From NCBI RefSeq assembly GCF_900177295.1, contig NZ_FWZX01000002.1:28577-92576 (forward strand): a DNA stretch of 64,000 nt. The letters are read 5' to 3'. Both the position numbers and the translations under genes were made by a program. The notes beneath the pieces are model-generated. The model was not told the origin of the DNA. It was given only the letters and a program-made list of their open reading frames with translations, and ran no database searches. Shown here piece after piece: positions 16,755 to 27,835 of this stretch. Numbering within the stretch: position 1 is the stretch's first letter; each line of letters opens with the position of its first letter. The DNA is from Tistlia consotensis USBA 355. Its GTDB lineage: Bacteria > Pseudomonadota > Alphaproteobacteria > Kiloniellales > DSM-21159.

Positions 16755-18422
16755 GTGCAGTTCGCAGGTATGCCGCTCGAAATGGAAGTTCGCAGCACCG
16801 AGGGTCTGGACGCGCCGGACATCGGAGCCCCCGGCGCGGACGCGGCGTCGGCCGCGCTCGACGCGCTGCACGAGGGCGTGCTCGTCTGCGACATGCTCGG
16901 GCGGGTGACCTACCTGAATCCAGCCTTGCGCGACCTCCTCGGTGCCGCCCGGGGCGAGCAGGCGATCGGCCGGCACTGGGGACCGCTGTTCACCGAGGAC
17001 TCGCGGCGCCGGATCGAGCGCGACGGCCTGCCGAGCATCCTGCACGGCGGCCACTGGCAGGGGCGTGTCGAGCTGCGCGGCGCCGAGGGCGCCGCGCGGG
17101 CCTGCGTGCTCTCGCTCTCGGCGGCCAGGCGAGGCGGCCTGGTCGGCCTGCTGCGGCCGGCGGAGGCCGGGACCGGCGGCGGCCCCGACACGCTGTCGCG
17201 GAGCGAGGCGCGCAGCGAGCGGATGGAGGCGCTGCGCCGGCTCGCCGGCGACATGGCGCATGATCTCAACAACGTGCTGACCTCGATCGTCGGCTATGCC
17301 CGCTTCCTCACGGAGGATCTGCCCAAGGATGGCCAGCCGCACGGCTTCGCCGAGCAGATCGTCGTCGCCACCCAGCGTGCCAAGCAGATGGTCGACGAGG
17401 CGCTGGCCTTCGCCCGGCCGGGGCGGGGCGAGCGCAAGGCCGTGCCGGTCGCTGCGACGGTCGAGCGCAGCGTCGCGCAGCTGCGCGCAGACCTGCCCGC
17501 CGGCACGACCCTGCGGCTCAACGCCGGGCCCGGCGAGCTCGCCGTCGAGGCCGAGCCGGCCGCCTTCGCCGCCGTGGTCGGGCATGTCCTGAAGAACGCG
17601 GCCGAGGCGCTCGAGGGCAGGCCCGGCACCATCGAGGTCGGCTGGCGGGTGACCGGCGACCTGCGCCAGCTGCCGGGCCTCGGCAAGCCGGGCGAGCCGG
17701 TCAAGGTGACGATCGAGCCGGCGGAGGGGGGCCGTCTGCAGGCCTCCGCCGGTGCGCCCGACCCGAACCGCCGCTTCGTCGAGCTGGTCGTGCACGACAG
17801 CGGCGCCGGAATCGCGCCGGCGGTCATGGAGCACGTCTTCGAGCCCTTCTTCACGACGCGCCAGCCCTCGAAGGGTCGGGGGCTCGGCCTTGCGGCGGTC
17901 TACGGCCAGATCATCGGGCATGGCGGCGCGATCCTGCTCGACAGCGCTCCGGGAGGGGGGACGACGGTCAAGCTCTTCTGGCCCTCGGCGCCGGTCGTCG
18001 ACGCCAAGGCGACGGCCCGGCCGGGCCGCCGGCAGCTGCCGCGCGGCCAGGGCCAGCGCATCCTGGTCGCCGAGGACGACCGGGTGCTGCGCGAGGCGCT
18101 CGGCGAGATGCTCCAGCGGCTCGGCTACCGGCCGACCCTGGTCAACGACGGCGAGGTCGCCCGTCGCGTCCTGGCCGAGGGCAGCGCGGTCGAGGCGGTG
18201 CTGACCGACCGGCGCATGCCCAACCTGTCCGGCACCGACCTGATCGACTGGATGCGCGCGGAGGGCATGCGCCAGCCGGTGCTGCTCTGCACCGGCTACG
18301 GCGAGGACCTGAACCCGGCGCAGCTGACCCGCGCCAGCGGCGTTGCCGTGCTGTCCAAGCCGGTCGACGCGGCGACCCTGGCGACCAGCCTGGACCAGCT
18401 GCTGTCCGGCCCGCCCGACTGA
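16755..18422 (+). CDS. Hybrid histidine kinase with PAS-like sensor and receiver domain
   Basis: A 555-residue cytoplasmic signalling protein. A PAS-like domain lies near residues 30-130 (LDALHEGVLVCDMLGRVTYLNPALRDLLG). The H-box is GDMAHDLNNVLTSIVGYARF, with His169 as phosphate acceptor. The HATPase blocks are LKNAAEAL (N), VHDSGAGIAP (G1), FEPFFTT (F) and GRGLGLAAVYG (G2). A receiver domain closes the protein (ILVAEDDRVLR, then VLTDRRMPNLSG with Asp485, and SKPVD). No membrane span is present. The start is uncertain: GTG at 16755, ATG at 16770 or ATG at 16782. No cognate regulator gene is adjacent. Confidence 0.88.
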   Translation: MQFAGMPLEMEVRSTEGLDAPDIGAPGADAASAALDALHEGVLVCDMLGRVTYLNPALRDLLGAARGEQAIGRHWGPLFTEDSRRRIERDGLPSILHGGHWQGRVELRGAEGAARACVLSLSAARRGGLVGLLRPAEAGTGGGPDTLSRSEARSERMEALRRLAGDMAHDLNNVLTSIVGYARFLTEDLPKDGQPHGFAEQIVVATQRAKQMVDEALAFARPGRGERKAVPVAATVERSVAQLRADLPAGTTLRLNAGPGELAVEAEPAAFAAVVGHVLKNAAEALEGRPGTIEVGWRVTGDLRQLPGLGKPGEPVKVTIEPAEGGRLQASAGAPDPNRRFVELVVHDSGAGIAPAVMEHVFEPFFTTRQPSKGRGLGLAAVYGQIIGHGGAILLDSAPGGGTTVKLFWPSAPVVDAKATARPGRRQLPRGQGQRILVAEDDRVLREALGEMLQRLGYRPTLVNDGEVARRVLAEGSAVEAVLTDRRMPNLSGTDLIDWMRAEGMRQPVLLCTGYGEDLNPAQLTRASGVAVLSKPVDAATLATSLDQLLSGPPD

Positions 18423-18523
18423 CGGCGCCTCCGGCGCACGACCTCTCCGAAACTCGACGGGTCTCCGGGTCTTGATCTGGCGCAATGCCGTCCGGGTCGC
18501 TGTGGCTACCGTTGCGGACACGG

Positions 18524-18552
18524 CAATGGTCGTTTCCTGCAGCCATTGGAGG
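18524..18552 (+). promoter_or_regulatory. Possible RNA hairpin over the hsp20 ribosome binding site
   Basis: CAATGG (18524-18529) can pair with CCATTG (18543-18548). The right arm touches the GGAGG ribosome site at 18548-18552, seven bases before the hsp20 ATG. TGCAGCC/GGAGGCA could pair as an alternative. Small heat-shock genes of alphaproteobacteria are often controlled by such RNA thermometers (ROSE type), but the match to that consensus is only suggestive. Confidence 0.3.
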
Positions 18553-18558
18553 CAAGCA

Positions 18559-19059
18559 ATGAGCGATACCAGCAAGACCGGCGGCAAGACCCCGGCGACG
18601 AGCGGCGGGATCAATCCGATGACCGCCTGGCGCAGCCAGATGGACCGCGCCTTCGAGGACTTCTTCCGCGGCTGGGGCCTGCCCGGCTTCGCCCAGCCCC
18701 TGGAGATGGCCTCGGCGAGCCGCGCCATGATCGCGCCGCGCATCGACGTGCGCGAGAGCGACGGCACGGTCGAGATTTCGGCCGAGCTGCCCGGCATGGC
18801 CGATAAGGACGTCAAGGTGACGGTGCACGAGGGCGTGCTGACCATCGAGGGCGAGAAGAAGGAGGAGAGCGAGAGCAGGGAGGCCGACGTCTGGCTGTCC
18901 GAGCGGCACTACGGTTCGTTCCGCCGCTCCTTCTCGCTGCCCGACACGCTCGACGCCGAGAAGGTCGCCGCCAGGTTCGACAAGGGCGTGCTCAAGGTCA
19001 CCCTGCCGAAGAAGGCCGGCGGCGCGAAGCCCCAGCCGCGCTCGATTCCGATCGGCTGA
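18559..19059 (+). CDS. Small heat shock protein, Hsp20 family
   Basis: A 166-residue protein with an alpha-crystallin domain from about residue 55 (APRIDVRESDGTVEISAELPGM) to KGVLKVTLPKK near residue 155. The inner block GVLTIEGEKKEESE is typical of class A-like bacterial Hsp20. It is an ATP-independent holdase that binds unfolding proteins in the cytoplasm. The N-terminus ends in a helical stretch DRAFEDFFRGWGLPGF, like many alphaproteobacterial Hsp20 proteins. A GGAGG ribosome site precedes the ATG with good spacing. It ends before two inverted repeats that could end the transcript. Confidence 0.92.
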   Translation: MSDTSKTGGKTPATSGGINPMTAWRSQMDRAFEDFFRGWGLPGFAQPLEMASASRAMIAPRIDVRESDGTVEISAELPGMADKDVKVTVHEGVLTIEGEKKEESESREADVWLSERHYGSFRRSFSLPDTLDAEKVAARFDKGVLKVTLPKKAGGAKPQPRSIPIG

Positions 19060-19080
19060 GCCGCGGAGGCCTGCGCGCCG

Positions 19081-19147
19081 TCGGACCGCCGGCGGTCCGA
19101 GGCTGAGTGCGAAGAAGGGAGGACGCTCCCGCCGGAACGTCCTCCCT
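19081..19147 (+). terminator. Palindrome plus hairpin after hsp20
   Basis: TCGGACCGCCGGCGGTCCGA (19081-19100) is a perfect 20-base palindrome. A second hairpin pairs AGGGAGGACG (19116-19125) with CGTCCTCCCT (19138-19147) and is followed by GTCTGTCTGTC. Together they lie between the convergent hsp20 and Gly/Ser/Asp genes and may terminate both. Confidence 0.55.
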
Positions 19148-19156
19148 GTCTGTCTG

Positions 19157-19804
19157 TCAGGTGTTGCTGCCGGCGTCGTCGCTGCCGCCGCTGTCGCCGC
19201 GGCTGCCGTCGCTGCCGCCGCTGTCGCTGTCGCCGCCGCCGCTGCTGTCGCCGCTGCCGCCGCTGTCGCCGCTGCCGCCGCTGTCGCTGTCGCCGCTGCC
19301 GCCGCTGTCGCTGTCGCCGCTGCCGCCACTGTCGCTGTCGCCGCTGGCGCCGCCGTCGCCGTCGCTGCCGCCGCTGTCGCCGCTGCCATCGCTTCCGCCG
19401 CTGTCGCCGCCGTCGCTGCCGCCGCTGTCGCTGCCGCCACTGCCATCGCTTCCGCCGCTGTCGCTGCCGCCGCTGCCATCGCTGCCGCCGCTGTCGCTGC
19501 CGCCGCTGCCGTCGCTGCCGTCACCGCCGCCGCTGCCGCCGTCGCCGCCATCGCCGCCGCCGTCACCGCCGTCACCACCGTCGCCGTCGGCCAGGGCGGC
19601 CTTGCCGGACAGCAGCGGCCCCTGAAGGCCGAAGCCCAGCGGCGTCGCCGCCAGGCCGATGGCGAGCAGGCCGATGCCGCTCATGACGACCAGCCGGCGC
19701 GGCAGGGCGCGGCGTGCGCTCCCGCTCGCCGGGGGGCGCGGCTGCTGCCGGTCTTCGAGACTGGCCGCTTCCGTCGCGGCCCGGGGGTCCTGTCCGCAGG
19801 TCAT
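19157..19804 (-). CDS. Gly/Ser/Asp-repeat protein with N-terminal membrane anchor
   Basis: A 215-residue protein. Residues 1-36 are polar and basic; one hydrophobic segment follows (LVVMSGIGLLAIGLAATPLGFGL, about residues 38-60), acting as signal or anchor. From about residue 72 to the end the chain is almost only Gly, Ser and Asp in short units such as GGSDS and GGSDG, ending SDDAGSNT. The DNA is a matching run of degenerate short repeats (about 19165-19590). I do not recognise a family. The composition suggests a flexible acidic surface or periplasmic tail that could bind cations, but it lacks the regular nonapeptide of RTX calcium repeats. The antisense strand is also open, an effect of the repeat. 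Confidence 0.6.
   Translation of the reverse strand: MTCGQDPRAATEAASLEDRQQPRPPASGSARRALPRRLVVMSGIGLLAIGLAATPLGFGLQGPLLSGKAALADGDGGDGGDGGGDGGDGGSGGGDGSDGSGGSDSGGSDGSGGSDSGGSDGSGGSDSGGSDGGDSGGSDGSGDSGGSDGDGGASGDSDSGGSGDSDSGGSGDSDSGGSGDSGGSGDSSGGGDSDSGGSDGSRGDSGGSDDAGSNT
19165..19590. repeat. Degenerate short tandem repeats coding for Gly/Ser/Asp
   Basis: Units around CCGCTGTCGCTG and CCGCTGCCATCG (plus-strand reading) recur dozens of times with small changes. Length polymorphism between strains is likely in such a tract. Confidence 0.75.
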
Positions 19805-19956
19805 CGCTTCTCTCCCATCTGTGCCGCCGAGGATCGGCAGACTTCATGATCGGCAGTCTCGACGATCAATCTGACAACAACCTTACCTGAATTATGGATT
19901 AATTCGGGCGCCCGGCGGATTTTCGTGGAGCGGCGGGAGCCCGGCTGGAGAAGATC

Positions 19957-20067
19957 GTGACCTGAAGGAATCGCGTCGCGATCCTACAGGTCACGTGAAT
20001 CTGCTCCATCTCCATGACTCTGGGCCGGATTCACGTGATCGATCGGAACCCGAGCGGTTCCGATCGA

Positions 20068-20071
<4 letters not shown>
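19957..20071. repeat. Cluster of three overlapping inverted repeats downstream of glgP
   Basis: First, GTGACCTG (19957-19964) pairs with CAGGTCAC (19987-19994), extended inward with one mismatch and one bulge to ATCGCG/CGCGAT. Second, TCACGTGAATC (19991-20001) pairs with GATTCACGTGA (20028-20038). Third, GTGATCGATCGGAACC (20035-20050) pairs with GGTTCCGATCGATCAC (20056-20071), a perfect 16-bp stem over the glgP stop codon. The arms are shared between neighbours, so alternative folds are possible. It may be the glgP terminator or a mobile palindromic repeat. The rest of 19805-20067 holds no gene I can support. Confidence 0.7.
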
Positions 20072-22500
<2,429 letters not shown>

Positions 22501-22670
22501 CGGTCCGTTCTGCGACCGGGCGGCGGGCGCCCGGCCGATCCCGCGGTTTCTAGGCGACCGTGGTGAAACAAGGCTTAAGCCCCGTCGCCGCGCCGACGCA
22601 AATCCGTCATGGAGGAGTCATGGGTGGAAGGTGGGGATAAGCGGGTGGCCCTGGGTTTCCCAGGCACGTC

Positions 22671-22866
22671 CTTTCGCTTCGTCCTGAGCCTGTCGAAGGG
22701 CGGAGCGAAAGCGGCACGGACGGCGCGGGAACGGCTTCACCCTTCGACAGGCTCAGGATGAAGCCGTCTTGTGCCGGGCTGGAGCAACCTCGAGATGGCT
22801 CAAACGGTCGCTTCGTCCCGAGCGCTTCATCCTGAGCGCGCCGGCTTTGCCGGCGCAGTCGAAGGG
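22671..22866. repeat. Inverted repeats of the 'CTTCGACAGGCTCAG' type
   Basis: TCCTGAGCCTGTCGAAGGG (22682-22700) and CCCTTCGACAGGCTCAGGA (22740-22758) are a perfect 19-bp inverted pair. A third, altered copy runs from about 22825 (CTTCATCCTGAGC) to GTCGAAGGG near 22866 and contains an inner hairpin GCGCCGGC-TTT-GCCGGCGC. CTTTCGCT (22671) and AGCGAAAG (22704) form a further pair. This motif is, from memory, a very common intergenic repeat in proteobacterial genomes. The surrounding 22501-22892 gap shows no gene. Confidence 0.8.
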
Positions 22867-22892
22867 CGAGGGGCGTGAGGGCGCGCGCCGCG

Positions 22893-24689
<1,797 letters not shown>

Positions 24690-24807
24690 GGCGTTCCTCT
24701 GGCGGTTTCTTCGGGAGCTGCTATCGAGCCAAAGATGTAGCCGAGGCTGGCCGACTGTCCAATCGGCTAGTCAGGGGATGACAATGTGAAGGGGACAGCG
24801 TCGAGCA

Positions 24808-26905
24808 TCAGGAGGAAGCGTCCTGAAACGAGGGCACATCGACACCGGCGTTCTCGGCTCGATTGAGGAGACCGACTAGACGCTTCGCCTGGATCTCGTT
24901 TGGGATCCGCCCTCCATCCCCACAGGCTGCGCGCAATGCTCCTTCGTCCTGCGGTGTGATGAGTCGCCGGCGGCGCATTTCTTCCCGCAGCGTCTGCCAT
25001 TCGCTTTGCGGGATCGACATCACTGCCTCGATTGTCCGGAGGTCATCGTCGATCTGCCCAGCGACCCGCCGATCCTTCTTCTCGCTTTTCTCGACGTCTG
25101 GCGGAACGACCCAGAGGTCGAAGCCCTTCACTATGGGTACATCACGCTTCAGAGCTGCCTCCCGGCATGCCTGCTGCTTGGCCCATTCCGTGATGTTCTG
25201 CCCCTCTCTCGGAGGAGTCCGGAGAACTTGCATCATCACCTTGCCGATCGCGCCGATCTGTTCACGGAAAATCATGTCAACGCCCTGCGCTCCCCAGATG
25301 CGCTTGTAGTCCAAGCGGCCGCCGCCGGTTACTTCGGCGGCGAGTCGAGCAAGCCGCGCACAGGTGTACGCGACCACCTGAGCACGGTAGCCACCCTCGT
25401 ACCACTCCGCTCCGGACACGACCTTTTCCGTGGCCCGAAACACGACCATTCTGGCGACTGCCTCCCTGAACCAGTCATCCGTGAACTCCGCACGTTTGCT
25501 TTCCTGCTGCCAATCATCGGTTATGAGCTTCGCGAAGAACGTGAATGCTTTCTCGGCGCCTCGGCACGCAGTATCCGGTTCCAGGGCGAAACAGGTCTCG
25601 ACTTTAGCGAGATCAGTCTTCGTGATGACTTGGAATTTCGGGCTCATCCTCAGGAACTGGGCTTTCTGCGTGGCCGACATGCCTGCCTGGTCGTTCAGGA
25701 ACTGGCCTCGCGCGCGCTCGTAGTACCAGTGGGTCTGAACTTGTGAACCATCTATCGCCGGCGCCAGTATCCGACGGGATATCCCTTCGACTCGTCTATG
25801 GAACGCGTGGTTGGCGAAAAAATCGCTTGCTCTAACAGCGTTTTGGCTATTGGCGTAGCGCGAAATTCTTGGAATCAGCTCCTCTCCAACTTCAGGAGCG
25901 ACCACGGAGAGTTTGACGGGAACAAAGACTTTTCCTTCGGGAAGCTTTCGGTCCCTCAGTGCCGCCGCCAGGGATGCCGTGGTCTGAGCCCCGTTCACAA
26001 TCTGCAGGTCGGTAGCGCTCGTGATAAGCACGCCCCCCGCGCCATCCTCCTCGATCTCTACGGCAGAAGCCGTCGCAGAGATTCCATTGTTGAACGCGAA
26101 GAACCTAGCAGGTTCCTCCGCGAGTGTTTTCTGTATACCTTTGTTTACGTTTCCGCGACGACCCAGGAATGTGCGCACGTTTCCTTCAAGAAGTCTGCTA
26201 CCATATCTCGTGTATATAGAGGCTAGGTCGTCTCCCGGAATGACTGCAAGGAAGGCTTCATAATCGCCGGCATCATTTGTCGCTCGGAGAGCCCTCAGGC
26301 CACCCCCGGGAAGCCCGGAAAGATCGACGACCAGATCATCTCTGACGTGAACGGCGTCATGGATCCGCTTCAGACGAGTCAGATCCCAGATCTGATAGGT
26401 TATCAGGATACCATCGTCGGTCCGTCCGTCCTCGATCGACCGGATGCGCTCGCTGAGAGGTCGATCCGAGAGAATGTGAAAGCGCAGCGCCGAGTGCTTC
26501 CGTCGCCTGATGGATTCCGCAATGAACCAAACCGGCCTGCTCTCTTCCACATTCGAACTAATCCACCCTCTTCGCGCCGCATCGTATAATGCTCGCAGTC
26601 GGTTGAAGCCCTGATCCCGTGCGTCGGTCCTAGTAAGAACGGGGGGCAGAGACAGCGGATGGAATGGCTACGAACAGGTTCAAGCTGTCATCGGTTTCAT
26701 CGAACCCGAAGGCGTCAACGACAAGCCGCCGCTTGTATGGTCCGTCGAGTTGCTCAAGACAGATTTCTGCCTCGGGAATCTCCCCTGCTTCACGCAGTCT
26801 TTCCAGCAGCTCTAGAACGAACGCCTCGCGCCAGCCAAGTGCGAGAGCATCCGCGCGCGTGGCCACGGAATTGATCAAGTCTCCATGGAATTCGGCGAGG
26901 TCCAT
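24808..26905 (-). pseudogene. AIPR (abortive phage resistance) protein gene split by a one-base frameshift
   Basis: Two reading frames together make one AIPR-type protein of about 698 residues, the usual length. The first (26630-26905, 91 residues) holds the N-terminus: EFHGDLINSVATRADALALGW, EAFVLELLERLREAGEIPEAE, KRRLVVDAFGFDETDDSLNLFVA. The second (24808 to about 26640) goes on with VLTRTDARDQGFNRLRALYDA, EESRPVWFIAESI, RFFAFNNGISATAS and LQIVNGAQTTASLAAAL, the AIPR core. The switch lies at six C in the message (plus strand 26641-26646); five C would join the frames. AIPR proteins are linked to phage defence. Tract slippage could restore the protein; sequencing error is the main alternative. 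It overlaps the DUF4420-type gene by 31 bases. Confidence 0.8.
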
Positions 26906-27835
26906 GTTTCAGTGTTCCAGTAAAGATCAGGAGCCGGGAGGCGAACTGTATAGGTTGCATCGACGATGCCGTCTGGAACCGTCGATTTTGTCAATCTCGG
27001 AAAATCTGCATCTATCGAGTGTCCTTCAACGGCAACGATGCGCGCGGCAAATGGCGGGACGTCTTTATCTGGCTTCCAGCCAGTAAGTCGAAGAAGACGA
27101 TCGAAGCGATCCTGCGCCGATGGAGAGGCTGCCAGTTCTATACGCAGCAGACACGACAGGCCGCCAATTGTCAGGGCGCCATTCGCGTCCGCCGCCGTTC
27201 TTTCAAGTCTCACTGCTATGAGGGTCAAGGGGTCGCAGCCGCTTTCGAGCTGGCCGAGCCCATTGATCCTCGCAGAGTCAGCTGTCGGACCAATCGCCTT
27301 CACCTCCAATCTGCTTCCAGAAGGCAGCAGAAAATCGTGCGGCTGCCGCAACGGCCCTGTCCATGCAGCAACTGCTTGGTCCGGCCCGTGTTCGGGTAAC
27401 ACGATCCAACGAAATGCCACAAGTTCTCCTAGTAGTCCTCGGGCTTCTTCTGTCGAAAAATCAGCGGCGCCTCTCTCTAGAAGCCGACGCCATCTGTCAA
27501 GACGATCAAGGACCGCCGTCGCGCCATTTTCCTCCGGAACACCCTCCCGTGTCGCCTCGATGATATCACGACAGAGTTCTGTGAATACTGGGCGTAGTGC
27601 CGGAACCTCGAGCGTTAGCCGCAGAGACCAACGGCCATCCGAGCGACGCCCAACACTGATCGAAATCGATTTGGCCTGCGACCTTTCGGGCGGCCTCATA
27701 CTAGTCAGGAGAAAGAGCCCAGGCCTATCCGGCGGCCGGAAATCCGCGTATAGATCTAGCGGGTGACTGGCATCCACCCTCTGTTGTGCGGCCGTTGAAG
27801 CCTGCGAAAAGCGATTCCCAGAGGTCCTCAATCAT
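26875..27835 (-). CDS. PD-(D/E)XK nuclease-like protein (DUF4420 type), probable frame change near the start
   Basis: The main frame (26875-27831) has blocks seen in PD-(D/E)XK motif proteins: RGLLGELVAFRWIVLP with Glu135, PHDFLLPSGSRLEVKAIG with Asp166, Glu176 and Lys178 as likely nuclease site, then INGLGQLESGCDPLTLI and DFPRLTKSTVPDGIVDATYTVRLP. In this frame only a TTG at 27831 could start it. A better start is the ATG at 27835, inside the last codons of the Z1 gene, giving MIEDLWESLFAGFNGRTTEG, but that is one base out of frame with RVDASHPLDLYADF, which follows near 27775. One extra base around 27776-27790 would explain it. It is the third gene of the defence operon. Confidence 0.75.

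Noticed and set aside
19081..19147. Protein-binding operator instead of terminator
   Set aside because: Possible, but both palindromes lie between convergent gene ends, where a terminator is the simpler reading.
19107..19625. Plus-strand frame of Ser/Pro/Leu repeats
   Set aside because: It is the complement of the Gly/Ser/Asp repeat; no start context and no signal sequence, while the minus-strand frame has an anchor segment.
24808..26550. A separate, complete 580-residue AIPR gene starting at GTG 26550
   Set aside because: The frame continues upstream of 26550 with family-like sequence up to the six-C tract and joins the 91-residue N-terminal piece, so I treat both as one split gene.
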